NCBI GenBank assembly: GCA_902489595.1
Contig: CABUAS010000007.1
Location: forward strand, 1 to 42,667
Length of the DNA: 42,667 bases
DNA from: an uncultured Oscillospiraceae bacterium
GTDB lineage: Bacteria; Bacillota; Clostridia; Oscillospirales; Acutalibacteraceae
Reading direction: 5' to 3'
A program made the translations under genes and the position numbers. The notes below the pieces were generated by a model, which ran no database searches, was not told the origin of the DNA, and saw only the letters and a program-made list of their open reading frames with translations. This document shows positions 14,797 through 23,612 of this stretch, one piece after another (positions within the stretch are counted from its first letter, which is position 1; every line of letters starts with the position of its first letter).

Positions 14797-16279
14797 CATA
14801 ACCCTTTATATCATCAACACTCACGGCTTTGCCATCAGTAAGCCGCGAAAGCACGGTTGTATACATATCAAGATTTGCAAAAAACTTTTTCCGCTCATCT
14901 GATACAATAATATCGCCGTCAAACAAAAACGAAACCACATCGCTGTATCTGCCTGCAAACTCCAAATCGTGCGTAACAATAATTAACGTTTTACCCTTTT
15001 TGCATAAAGATTTAAGCGTTTCGGCAAGTTCTGCTTTGAACGGGGCATCAACCGACTTCGTAGGCTCATCAAGCAGAATAATATCAGCACCCGTTTTTAC
15101 CGTTTTTGCAATCGCAAGGCGCTGTTCCTCGCCGCCGCTTAAATCAAACGGATTTCTGTATTTCAAATCAATCAAGCCGAACTGCTTTAAACAAACTTCA
15201 TCACAGTCAAGTTCTTCGTAAACGGTATCTTTTAAAAACATTGTCTTAACATTCTGCGACATATAGCATATTTTGCCGTGTGCTTTCACCTTGCCGCTGT
15301 ATGGCTTATAAATACCCGACAAAATTTTCAAAAGCGTTGTTTTGCCGCTGCCGTTTGCGCCGATAACAGTATTAATTCTGCCTTTATAAGCGCAGAAATT
15401 TAGGCGAAACAAAATATTTTTCTGCTCTTTTTTATATGCAAAACAAAGATTTTTCGCTAAAAGAGTTTTTTCATTATCTTTAGTATAATCAATATGATTT
15501 TCTGTGAATTGAGTGTCTGAAATCTGTTTTTTCGCAGTTATAAAATCAATAGGCGCGCCGCTTAAAGCCTGCGTATATGCAGGCAGAACCGATTTAAAAT
15601 CACTGCCGTTTTCAAGCAGAAAATCAGCAAATTTCTGCGGCTTTTCATATGTTTGCGCCCTGCCGTTTTCAAGATAAACAATTTTGTCTGCAAGAGGCAG
15701 CAACTTATCAATTTTATGACTGCTTATTAAAACAGTTATCCCCTGTTCCCTGTTCAATTTAAACACAGTGTTTAAAAAATTCTCGGCGGAAACAGGATCA
15801 AGTTGTGAAACAGGCTCATCAAAAATAATCATTTCAGGGTTTGAAATAACAACAGATGCAAGCGACAAAAGCTGCTTTGTGCCGCCCGAAAGGCTGTCCG
15901 TTTTATCGTTATAAATACCATTAAGATTAAAATAACTCGCAGTTTCTGCAATCTTCAATCCTGCTTTTTCTCTGCTGAGCCTTTTATTTTCAAGTGAAAA
16001 GGCAAGTTCAGACGATACTGTGTCTGTAACAATATTGCTTTCAACATTCTGATTTACAAAACCGATATTGTCTGTTTCAATTTTTATCTTTCCGCTGATT
16101 TTACCGCTTGGCGCAATTTCTTTTTTCAGCAGACGCAGAAGAGTGGATTTTCCGCTGCCCGATTTACCGACAACAAGACACAAACTGCCCTCTGAAACAG
16201 AAATATTAACATCGTCAAGTGCTTTTTCGTCACAATTCGGATAAGAAAAACTTAAATTTTCGATTTCAAGAAATGCCAT
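14789..16279 (-). CDS. ecfA: ECF transporter ATPase with two fused ABC domains
   Basis: A 496-residue protein in which two nucleotide-binding domains are fused. Domain 1 has Walker A G-K-S-G-S-G-K-S-T near residue 40, signature L-S-G-G-T-K-Q near 134 and Walker B M-I-I-F-D-E-P. Domain 2 has Walker A G-A-N-G-S-G-K-T-T near 307, signature L-S-G-G-E-E-Q-R and Walker B I-I-L-L-D-E-P. Switch histidines follow both (S-S-H-K and V-T-H-D). Most ECF systems use two separate ATPases, EcfA1 and EcfA2; a single double protein is known in several lineages. It powers the EcfT/S module encoded next to it. It overlaps ecfT by 28 bases. Confidence 0.93.
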   Translation of the reverse strand: MAFLEIENLSFSYPNCDEKALDDVNISVSEGSLCLVVGKSGSGKSTLLRLLKKEIAPSGKISGKIKIETDNIGFVNQNVESNIVTDTVSSELAFSLENKRLSREKAGLKIAETASYFNLNGIYNDKTDSLSGGTKQLLSLASVVISNPEMIIFDEPVSQLDPVSAENFLNTVFKLNREQGITVLISSHKIDKLLPLADKIVYLENGRAQTYEKPQKFADFLLENGSDFKSVLPAYTQALSGAPIDFITAKKQISDTQFTENHIDYTKDNEKTLLAKNLCFAYKKEQKNILFRLNFCAYKGRINTVIGANGSGKTTLLKILSGIYKPYSGKVKAHGKICYMSQNVKTMFLKDTVYEELDCDEVCLKQFGLIDLKYRNPFDLSGGEEQRLAIAKTVKTGADIILLDEPTKSVDAPFKAELAETLKSLCKKGKTLIIVTHDLEFAGRYSDVVSFLFDGDIIVSDERKKFFANLDMYTTVLSRLTDGKAVSVDDIKGYDE

Positions 16280-17106
16280 TTTATCTCTCCTGCACAGTCA
16301 AAAGCAACAGGCAATGCCGACAGCATTGCAAACAAAACATAAAAAATCACATTAATATTTTCAAAAGCCGGTTTCGGTTCAAAAGTGAATGCATTTACTT
16401 TTAAAACATATGAAACGAGAACTGTCGCCGATATTACAAGTAAAGCGACAAGCATAATACCGTCGGCAATACTGAATTTATATCTGTTGAACGGTTTTCT
16501 TTTTCCGCTTCCAAATCCTCTCGCACGCATAACATCGGCAGTTTCCATACTTTTTTCAAGTGAAATCGAAACAAGGCTCGAAAATCGGTTAATACTGTTT
16601 TTCAGCCCTTTTACCTCTTTATGAATCCCAATATTTGCCTCTTTAATCTCATTTGAAGTCTTAACCATAAGCGGAATAAACCTGAGCACCATTGAAAAGA
16701 GAAGCGCCAGATTCGGAATAAAGCCGCCGAAAACCGCAATAAACTTTTCGCTTGTAACAACATCTGTATAACACAAAAACCACAGAATTACCGCCCCGAG
16801 CATTACGCCCGTAGACAGCCCATACAAAAGGCTTTCGAGCGTAAAATCATAACTTCCGACTGAAAAAAGCCGTGTAACGCCGAAATGGCTGAAAAGCATA
16901 TTGAATACACCCGTCAGAAATATAACGGGCAGAACAAATTTAAGTGACGCAAACGCATTTTTACCCGACAGTTTAAACCAATATAAAAAAGCAAAAATAA
17001 ACGAAATTAATATATAAACGGGATTGCCGAGCAAAACGGTTAAAAGTATTATTACTGCAAAATAAAAGAAACAAACTGTGGGGTAAAAATCGGAAAATCG
17101 TCCCAT
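16252..17106 (-). CDS. ecfT: ECF transporter transmembrane component EcfT
   Basis: A 284-residue membrane protein of the CbiQ/EcfT family, with about five or six helices. The coupling helices that contact the ATPases are marked by the A-R-G motif in M-R-A-R-G-F-G-S-G-K-R-K-P. It links the S component to the double ATPase. A clean AGGAG ribosome site lies before the ATG. It begins only 10 bases after the mreB-like gene, so it belongs to a longer recD2-mreB-ecf transcription unit. Confidence 0.9.
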   Translation of the reverse strand: MGRFSDFYPTVCFFYFAVIILLTVLLGNPVYILISFIFAFLYWFKLSGKNAFASLKFVLPVIFLTGVFNMLFSHFGVTRLFSVGSYDFTLESLLYGLSTGVMLGAVILWFLCYTDVVTSEKFIAVFGGFIPNLALLFSMVLRFIPLMVKTSNEIKEANIGIHKEVKGLKNSINRFSSLVSISLEKSMETADVMRARGFGSGKRKPFNRYKFSIADGIMLVALLVISATVLVSYVLKVNAFTFEPKPAFENINVIFYVLFAMLSALPVAFDCAGEIKWHFLKSKI

Positions 17107-17116
17107 ATCGTTTCTC

Positions 17117-18145
17117 CTATCTTATGCGAACATCCTGCTTAGTCTGAAAACGATAGCCGTATTCATCAAGAATATGCATTTTATTAAGTGCAATCATCGT
17201 GCCTTTTGCAACACAGAGTTCTGCTCTCGGTGCAATCGTAACATCAACACCGAGCGCATTTGAAAACATTTTATCTATGCCGTAAATTGCAGAGCAGCCG
17301 CCTGTCAGAATAACGGCAGATTTTGTAATATCTGCAACAAGTTGCGGTGTAGTCCGCTCAAAAAGAGCCATCGCAGTTTCACAAAGCACATCAAAAAGCG
17401 GTTTAAGGCACTCATAAATTTCATTGCCGCAAACCTCAACACTGTCAGGCAGACCTGTAGAAATATTTCTGCCTTTAACCTGCATTACAACATCTTCTTC
17501 ACGAGGTACGGCACAGCCGATATTGTTTTTGATTTCTTCAGCAGTACGCCTGCCTATTAAAACAGAATACTTATCTTTAAAATATTTCATAATTTCTTCA
17601 TCAAGCTTGTTGCCTGCGATTTTAACAGTTTCATTCTGACTCATACTGCCCTGACTGATAACTGCCATATCTGTAGATCCTGCACCGATATCAATTACAA
17701 AAACGCCCGTCGGCAATGTCGGGTCAACGCCTGCACCGAAAGCGGCGCAAAGAGGCTCTTCGACAAGGCATACCGAGCGTACACCTGCCGAAATCATAAC
17801 CGAAATCAGCGTTCTTCGCTCAACATCAGTGCTGAGTGCAGAAACAGAGGCAACAACCCTCGGCTTAAAAATGCTTTTGCCGATTACCTTATCTATAAAA
17901 AACTTAACCATTTTAAGTGCAACGTCATAATTTGTAATTGCACCGTTCACAACAGGCTGAATAACAGAAATGCCCATAGGCTCTCTGCCTTCTAAATAAT
18001 AGGCACGCCTGCCTGCATATAAAACCTTTTCCTTTTCAGTATCATAGGCAACATAAGACGGTTCATTTACCACAATTCCCTTGCCGGGAACGGAAATCAC
18101 AATAGAATCCGAACCTAAATCTATGCCCAAATCATATCCAAACAT
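17117..18145 (-). CDS. Divergent MreB/Mbl-type actin homologue
   Basis: A 342-residue MreB-family protein with the actin-fold signatures in order. Phosphate 1 is G-I-D9-L-G-S-D, where most MreB have G-T-A-N-T. The connecting V-E-E-P-L-C-A-A-F-G-A-G is near residue 130, phosphate 2 is I-D-I-G-A-G-S-T-D-M at about 151-160, and the adenosine motif is L-T-G-G-C-S-A-I-Y-G. It should bind ATP and form membrane-associated filaments that guide cell-wall synthesis. No mreC, mreD or rodA adjoins it, so it may be a second paralogue of the Mbl or MreBH kind. It lies between recD2 and ecfT with gaps of 45 and 10 bases. Confidence 0.88.
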   Translation of the reverse strand: MFGYDLGIDLGSDSIVISVPGKGIVVNEPSYVAYDTEKEKVLYAGRRAYYLEGREPMGISVIQPVVNGAITNYDVALKMVKFFIDKVIGKSIFKPRVVASVSALSTDVERRTLISVMISAGVRSVCLVEEPLCAAFGAGVDPTLPTGVFVIDIGAGSTDMAVISQGSMSQNETVKIAGNKLDEEIMKYFKDKYSVLIGRRTAEEIKNNIGCAVPREEDVVMQVKGRNISTGLPDSVEVCGNEIYECLKPLFDVLCETAMALFERTTPQLVADITKSAVILTGGCSAIYGIDKMFSNALGVDVTIAPRAELCVAKGTMIALNKMHILDEYGYRFQTKQDVRIR

Positions 18146-18190
18146 AATTTCAGTCCTTAGTATATGTAAAATATAAATTCATAAATAATG

Positions 18191-20413
18191 TTACTGTATA
18201 AATTCATCATTGTCAACAGTTAAAAAATGATTTAATGCACTGTAGCGCCTGCTTTTTTTATCATTATCAACCATCGCTTTTACAGAGTTTTCATTGCCGA
18301 CAAGCACAAGCAGATTTTTTGCCCTTGTAAGCGCAGTATAAAACAGATTTCTGTAAGCAAGTTTCGGCGGTGTGGCAAGCACAGGCATAACAACTGCATC
18401 AAATTCGGAGCCCTGACTTTTGTGCACGGTCATTGCATATGCAAGCTCAAGTTCATTTGCATTTTCAAGCGAATACATCGCCTCGCGGTCATCAAATTTA
18501 ACATTCAGAATATCATTTGCTCTGTCAATCTTAGTCAGAATACCTATGTCGCCGTTGAAAACTCCCGTGCCGTTTTCACTGCTTTTAAACCACGGCACAT
18601 CGTAGTTATTTTTAATCTGCATAACCTTATCCCCCTCACGGAGAATATAGCCTTTATTGCGCAGTTCTTTTTTACTTCTGTCGGGGGGATTAAGCTTTTC
18701 CTGCAAAAGGATATTGATATGCTCGCACCCTACCTCGCCCTTTCGTGACGGGCAGAGCACCTCAATATCAGTCATACTGTTGTAGCCGTAGGTTGCAGGC
18801 AGACGCCGTGTAACAAGGTCAACAATTTTCTTTGGTGCATTATATTTGGAATTTTCTTTAAGAAGAAAGAAATCAGAATCCGCATCATTGCTGCTTAAAT
18901 CAGGCATTTCGCCGCTTACTACAAGATGTGCATTTGTAACGATAAGGCTTTGCATTGCCTGGCGGAACACCTTATCAAGCGCCACAACGGGTATCATTTT
19001 GCTGTCAATCAAATCTTTTAAAACATTGCCTGCACCAACAGGCGGCAACTGGTCTTTATCACCAACCATAATAAGACGTGCGTGAAGCGGCAGTGCATCA
19101 AGCAGACTGTTGAAAATCGTAATATCAACCATTGAAAGTTCATCAACAATAACAGCGTCAACATCAAGCGGATTTTTTCTGTTATAAACAAAAGTCGGCT
19201 CTGTTGCTCCCTCACGGTACTCCACTTCAAGCAATCGGTGAATTGTTTTTGAATCATAACCCGTAAGTTCGGTCATACGCTTTGACGCCCTGCCTGTAGG
19301 TGCGGCAAGGGCAACATTGAATCCCCTGTTTTTCATAAGCGTTATAATGCCTTTAACGGTTGTCGTTTTACCTGTACCGGGACCACCTGTTAAAATAAGC
19401 ATTCCTTTATTCACGGCAATTTCGATTGCCTGTCTTTGCTTTTCGTCAAACTCAATATCATTTGCTTTTTCAAAGGCATAGACCTCAGACGGACTTATTT
19501 CGCTTTGCTGAGGCGGATAATTCACCATAATTTTAATTCTGTCTGCAACATCTTTTTCTGCGTGATAAATTTCAGGCATAAAAAGATAATCTTTACCGTC
19601 AATATTTTCAGAAAAGAGTTGTTTTGCATCAAGAGCGGTATCAATCGCCTCTTCGACAATATCTTCGTTGCATTCAAGATAATCCATCGCCTTTTTAACA
19701 ACAGAATTTCTCGGCACACAGGTGTGACCGTTATGAAGATTATACTGAACAACATAAACAACCATTGCCTGACTTCTGTAATCAAAAAGCGGCGGAGTCT
19801 GCATATTTAATGAAATTTCCTCAGCACGGTCAAAACTGTAACCGTTTGCACCAACGAATGCATATGGATTTTCGCTGATAATCTCAAGTGCCGCCGAACG
19901 GTACATATTATAGGCTTTGAAAGCCTCCTCCTGCGTTAACCCGAGAGAAGTCAAGCCTGCCATAACTTCACGGGCGGCGAACTGCTTTTTGTATTCCTCC
20001 TGAATTTTACGTGCCTTGGGTTTGCTGATACCGGGCACTGAGGCAAGACGGTTCACATCATTTTCAATCACATCAAGAGATTCACTGCCGAACGCCTCAA
20101 CAATTTTAACGGCCGTTGCCTCGCGCACACCTTTTATAATTCCACTTGCAAGGTAACGCAGAATACCTGCCGTATCGGCTGGCATTGTTCTTTCAACAAG
20201 GCTTGCTTTAAACTGCCTGCCGAATGAGGGATGTATAACCCATTCGCCTGTCAAAAGAACTTCTTCACCCTCAGCTATTTTCGGGAAAGTGCCCACAACA
20301 GTAACAGCCTCACCGTCTGCCGTAGAAATTTCCATAACAGTAAAGCCGTTTTCCTCGTTGAAAAAAGTAATTTCTTCAACATTGCCTGTTAAATTTTCAA
20401 GCATTTTTTCCAT
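18191..20413 (-). CDS. recD2: RecD2 family ATP-dependent DNA helicase
   Basis: A 740-residue superfamily 1B helicase of the RecD2 (YrrC) type found in bacteria without RecBC. The N-terminal 90 residues are an OB-like domain. Helix-hairpin-helix repeats follow (I-L-R-Y-L-A-S-G-I-I-K-G-V, then L-A-S-V-P-G-I-S-K-P-K-A). Walker A is G-G-P-G-T-G-K-T-T near residue 340, Walker B D-E-L-S-M-V-D, motif III G-D-K-D-Q-L-P-P-V-G-A-G and motif V/VI T-V-H-K-S-Q-G-S-E-F. It unwinds DNA 5' to 3' and acts in repair. The ATG at 20413 lies six bases after GGGTGAT. An extended -10 promoter is visible upstream. Confidence 0.96.
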   Translation of the reverse strand: MEKMLENLTGNVEEITFFNEENGFTVMEISTADGEAVTVVGTFPKIAEGEEVLLTGEWVIHPSFGRQFKASLVERTMPADTAGILRYLASGIIKGVREATAVKIVEAFGSESLDVIENDVNRLASVPGISKPKARKIQEEYKKQFAAREVMAGLTSLGLTQEEAFKAYNMYRSAALEIISENPYAFVGANGYSFDRAEEISLNMQTPPLFDYRSQAMVVYVVQYNLHNGHTCVPRNSVVKKAMDYLECNEDIVEEAIDTALDAKQLFSENIDGKDYLFMPEIYHAEKDVADRIKIMVNYPPQQSEISPSEVYAFEKANDIEFDEKQRQAIEIAVNKGMLILTGGPGTGKTTTVKGIITLMKNRGFNVALAAPTGRASKRMTELTGYDSKTIHRLLEVEYREGATEPTFVYNRKNPLDVDAVIVDELSMVDITIFNSLLDALPLHARLIMVGDKDQLPPVGAGNVLKDLIDSKMIPVVALDKVFRQAMQSLIVTNAHLVVSGEMPDLSSNDADSDFFLLKENSKYNAPKKIVDLVTRRLPATYGYNSMTDIEVLCPSRKGEVGCEHINILLQEKLNPPDRSKKELRNKGYILREGDKVMQIKNNYDVPWFKSSENGTGVFNGDIGILTKIDRANDILNVKFDDREAMYSLENANELELAYAMTVHKSQGSEFDAVVMPVLATPPKLAYRNLFYTALTRAKNLLVLVGNENSVKAMVDNDKKSRRYSALNHFLTVDNDEFIQ

Positions 20414-20440
20414 ATAATCACCCGAAATAACAATAAATAT

Positions 20441-20469
20441 ATTATATCAAATTATCGCAGTAACGGCAA
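20441..20469 (-). promoter_or_regulatory. Promoter of recD2 operon
   Basis: On the minus strand TTGCCG (20469-20464) and TATAAT (20446-20441) are 17 bases apart, and the -10 carries the TG extension (TGATATAAT). The -35 matches the consensus at four of six positions. Confidence 0.6.
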
Positions 20470-20509
20470 CACAAAAGCATTTTATTTACAAAAAAGCAAT
20501 AAAAGAAAA

Positions 20510-20531
20510 GGCGAGGTGAATACACCCCGCC
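20510..20531 (-). terminator. Terminator of the SLH gene, copy D of the hairpin family
   Basis: Nine-base arms with one mismatch enclose a 4-base loop. On the minus strand the stem is followed by TTTTCTTTTATT. It lies 14 bases after the stop codon of the SLH protein gene. Confidence 0.65.
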
Positions 20532-20544
20532 ATAAGTAATTCAA

Positions 20545-22086
20545 TTATTCAAAATTGCCGATATCGCAAAGCCAACCGAAACCGTAAAGGATTTTTGTTG
20601 CGTGAATACGCTGGGTTGCGCCCTGCGGATTTGCAAATCTTTGCAGTGTACCTGTAATCATATCGTTGTAATTTGCCCACTGCATAGCCTCTGCCGCCCA
20701 CGGATGGATAAGCGATGCGTCAAGATATTCATCTCTGAGGTTTACATCTTTGTAGCCGTCGTCACCGAGCATATCTTCATTCTGTGCATATCTGAAAAGG
20801 AATGAAGCAGTCTGCTCTCTTGTAACATTGTCAAACGGTTTGAAAGTGGTTTCTGTTGTAATTCCGTTTTCAAGTGCCCAGCAAGCGGCGTCGTAATAAT
20901 AAACGCTCTTGTCGGTAATATCGGTAAACGGAGTTTTTTCATATGGGTTACTGCCGTCACTGTACGGCTCGCCTGCCATTCTGTAAAGAATAGTTACAAG
21001 CATTGCACGGGTGATTGCAGTTTTTGGCGAGAATGTTGTAAATTCGGGCGGATTTGTGCCTTTAAGAAATTCATTATAAACAGATGTGTATGCAAGAAAA
21101 TCTGCATAATAATCATAGCCTTTAATGTCTGTGAAAGGAATTTTTGTTATCTTTCCGCATCCGGGACATTCGCTTTGGAAAATGCCGTTTACAAACTGCC
21201 ATTCATCATAATGCCAGCAGGAATCCTGTGAACCTTTAACAATTTCAACAGAAAATGCAAAATTGATGCCGAAATCGGGCAGAGAATAATAAGATTCGTG
21301 TATTCCTGTGCCCCAATGCTCTTCATACTGATTATCATGGTTGTAATCAAGCATTATCAAAAGTTCTTCATCGTCATCATTAAAAAATCCGTGATAATAA
21401 TAATCTTCTTCAGAATAATGCTCTTTCAGTGTATAAACAGCCGAAGTGCCATCTTTCATATTAAGAGTAATTGAGTCGCCTTCATCAAACAGATAATCAA
21501 AATCATAATGGAAATAATATTCTTCGTTTTCATCAAGATTCCAGTAACCGTATGTATTTTCATCAATTTCATTTACTGCAAAAGAAGTGCTTACGGACTT
21601 AACAGGAGGTTCAATAATCGTAACGGGCACATCTACATAAAGTTCCCAGTTTGCATCCCAATAATCATAATTATCATTAAATGCAACTGTAAAACTATGT
21701 TCACCTAAGTTCCAATTACCCTGTCCTTCCAAAAGCCCGTAAATATGATAATAAATTATATCACCGCTATTTGCAATAAAACAATCGGAATCTTCCATTG
21801 AATCATAATCGAAATCTTTATAATAGTAATTTTTAGTTGTACCGTTTGAAAAATTTACAACAATATAATCTCCTGTATTAAATCCGGGCCAGTAATAGCC
21901 ATAAAACTGGACTTCGTCATCAATTATTACCCAGTCGCCGCCTGTGTTTTCAAAAATTGTTAAAGGCTCGGAAAGTTTAACTTCTATGCTTTCAACATTT
22001 GATGCAGCAAAGGCTGAAAAACTGATGCCTGAGAACACAGACAGTGCCATAACAATGGCTAAAACTAAGCTTAAAGTCTTTTTCAT
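20545..22086 (-). CDS. Secreted SLH-domain protein, acidic and tyrosine-rich
   Basis: A 513-residue exported protein. The signal peptide covers residues 1-28 (M-K-K-T, a hydrophobic core, then A-F-A-A). The middle (about 30-290) contains two related beta-rich segments, each beginning with V-(E/K)-S followed by a D/E/Y-rich stretch with D-G-T or N-G-T turns and Y-Y pairs. This suggests a duplicated extracellular domain. A C-P-G-C-G pair precedes three S-layer homology repeats (about 305-500), with F-x-D-I and W-A-x-E-(G/A/N) motifs, which bind secondary wall polymers. It is likely a cell-surface protein anchored in the wall. The ligand is unknown. It has its own strong promoter and terminator, so it is a single-gene unit. 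Confidence 0.9.
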   Translation of the reverse strand: MKKTLSLVLAIVMALSVFSGISFSAFAASNVESIEVKLSEPLTIFENTGGDWVIIDDEVQFYGYYWPGFNTGDYIVVNFSNGTTKNYYYKDFDYDSMEDSDCFIANSGDIIYYHIYGLLEGQGNWNLGEHSFTVAFNDNYDYWDANWELYVDVPVTIIEPPVKSVSTSFAVNEIDENTYGYWNLDENEEYYFHYDFDYLFDEGDSITLNMKDGTSAVYTLKEHYSEEDYYYHGFFNDDDEELLIMLDYNHDNQYEEHWGTGIHESYYSLPDFGINFAFSVEIVKGSQDSCWHYDEWQFVNGIFQSECPGCGKITKIPFTDIKGYDYYADFLAYTSVYNEFLKGTNPPEFTTFSPKTAITRAMLVTILYRMAGEPYSDGSNPYEKTPFTDITDKSVYYYDAACWALENGITTETTFKPFDNVTREQTASFLFRYAQNEDMLGDDGYKDVNLRDEYLDASLIHPWAAEAMQWANYNDMITGTLQRFANPQGATQRIHATKILYGFGWLCDIGNFE

Positions 22087-22138
22087 AGAATTACTCCTTT
22101 TTAATTTTTTTACACAAATTCAATATCTGTGCAACTTC

Positions 22139-22168
22139 ATTATACAGGATTGAATAATATTTTGTCAA
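22139..22168 (-). promoter_or_regulatory. Promoter of the SLH protein gene
   Basis: On the minus strand TTGACA (22168-22163) and TATAAT (22144-22139) are 18 bases apart, both perfect. The leader is about 45 bases and ends in an AAAGGAG ribosome site. Confidence 0.85.
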
Positions 22169-22198
22169 TAAAAAAGTAAATTTAAGTGTTGCGATTGC

Positions 22199-22220
22199 GG
22201 CGGGGTGAAGGCACCCCGCC
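22199..22220. repeat. Palindromic repeat, copy E of the hairpin family
   Basis: Perfect 9-base arms (GGCGGGGTG and CACCCCGCC) enclose a 4-base loop. The 3' flank reads CTACGG, like the other copies. It lies between the tuf terminator and the SLH promoter with no T tract on either side, so a terminator role is doubtful here. Confidence 0.6.
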
Positions 22221-22260
22221 CTACGGCAAGGCGGGATTCAGCCGATTTAGCGAAGCATAT

Positions 22261-22288
22261 AAAAAAGAGCAACCTTTCGGTTGCTCTT
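22261..22288 (-). terminator. Intrinsic terminator of tuf
   Basis: A 10-base perfect stem with a GAAA tetraloop (minus strand) is followed by a run of T residues. It is placed 20 bases after the tuf stop codon. Confidence 0.9.
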
Positions 22289-22307
22289 AAAAGTGTTTAA
22301 TTATAAA

Positions 22308-23504
22308 TTACTCGTTGATTGCAGTAACAACGCCTGAACCTACTGTTCTGCCGCCTTCACGGATAGCGAAACGAAGACCTTCTTCGATAGCGATAGGAGT
22401 AATAAGTTCAACATTCATAACAACGTTATCACCGGGCATACACATCTCTGTACCTTCAGGAAGAGTGATAACACCTGTAACGTCTGTTGTTCTGAAATAG
22501 AACTGAGGACGGTAGTTATTGAAGAAAGGAGTATGACGACCGCCTTCATCCTTGCTTAATACATAAACCTGACCTGAGAACTTTGTGTGTGGGTGAATTG
22601 AACCCGGCTTAGCAAGAACCTGACCACGTTCAATGTCTGATCTCTGAACACCACGAAGAAGACAACCGATGTTGTCACCTGCTTCAGCATAATCAAGAAG
22701 TTTACGGAACATTTCAATACCTGTGCAAACAGTCTTATCGATTTCGTCCTTAAGACCTACGATTTCAACTTCTTCGCCCATCTTGAGCTGACCACGCTCT
22801 ACTCTACCTGTAGCAACTGTACCACGACCTGTGATTGTGAATACGTCTTCAACAGGCATAAGGAAAGGAAGGTCTGCCTTACGGTCAGGAGTTGGAATAT
22901 AACTGTCAACAGCATCCATGAGTTCCTGAATGCAAGCACAAGCAGGATCATCATTTGATGCAGCTTCAAGAGCTTTAAGTGCTGAACCCTTGATGATAGG
23001 AGTATCATCACCCGGGAATTCATACTCATCAAGAGTTTCACGAATTTCCATTTCAACGAGTTCAAGAAGTTCTTCATCGTCTACCTGGTCGCACTTATTC
23101 ATAAATACTACGATGTAAGGTACGCCAACCTGACGAGCAAGAAGAAGATGCTCTTTTGTCTGAGCCATAGGACCGTCAGTTGCAGCGATAACAAGAATTG
23201 CACCGTCCATCTGAGCAGCACCTGTGATCATGTTCTTAATATAGTCAGCATGACCCGGGCAGTCAACGTGAGCATAGTGACGAGTGTCTGTTTCATATTC
23301 TACGTGTGCAGTGTTGATTGTGATACCACGTTCTCTTTCTTCCGGAGCCTTATCAATATCTGCATAGTCTTCAAACTTTGCATAACCCTTGTTAGCAAGG
23401 TATTTTGTGATAGCAGCGGTAAGAGTTGTTTTACCGTGGTCTACGTGACCGATTGTACCAATGTTTACATGTGGTTTTGATCGGTTGAATTTTTCCTTAG
23501 CCAT
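22308..23504 (-). CDS. tuf: Translation elongation factor Tu
   Basis: A 398-residue GTPase that brings aminoacyl-tRNA to the ribosome. The G1 motif G-H-V-D-H-G-K-T is at residues about 19-26, with switch II D-C-P-G-H and G4 N-K-C-D. Domains 2 and 3 are full length. An AAGGAGG site precedes the ATG. It sits at the end of the rpsL-rpsG-fusA-tuf order but has its own promoter in the 108-base gap, which fits the very high expression of EF-Tu. Confidence 0.99.
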   Translation of the reverse strand: MAKEKFNRSKPHVNIGTIGHVDHGKTTLTAAITKYLANKGYAKFEDYADIDKAPEERERGITINTAHVEYETDTRHYAHVDCPGHADYIKNMITGAAQMDGAILVIAATDGPMAQTKEHLLLARQVGVPYIVVFMNKCDQVDDEELLELVEMEIRETLDEYEFPGDDTPIIKGSALKALEAASNDDPACACIQELMDAVDSYIPTPDRKADLPFLMPVEDVFTITGRGTVATGRVERGQLKMGEEVEIVGLKDEIDKTVCTGIEMFRKLLDYAEAGDNIGCLLRGVQRSDIERGQVLAKPGSIHPHTKFSGQVYVLSKDEGGRHTPFFNNYRPQFYFRTTDVTGVITLPEGTEMCMPGDNVVMNVELITPIAIEEGLRFAIREGGRTVGSGVVTAINE

Positions 23505-23557
23505 TGGAATTTCCTCCTTAAATTTACCTTTAATTTACAATGTTAATTGTTAATGTT

Positions 23558-23586
23558 ATTTTAGCAAAGAAAAGATAAAATATCAA
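23558..23586 (-). promoter_or_regulatory. Promoter of tuf
   Basis: On the minus strand TTGATA (23586-23581) and TAAAAT (23563-23558) are 17 bases apart, with a TGC extended -10. It lies in the fusA-tuf gap. Confidence 0.75.
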
Positions 23587-23612
23587 GTCCTTTGCTTAAA
23601 ATTTAATATTAA

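Noticed and set aside
22199..22220. Second tuf terminator
   Set aside because: The stem is strong, but no T tract follows on either strand, and a clear terminator already exists at 22261-22288.
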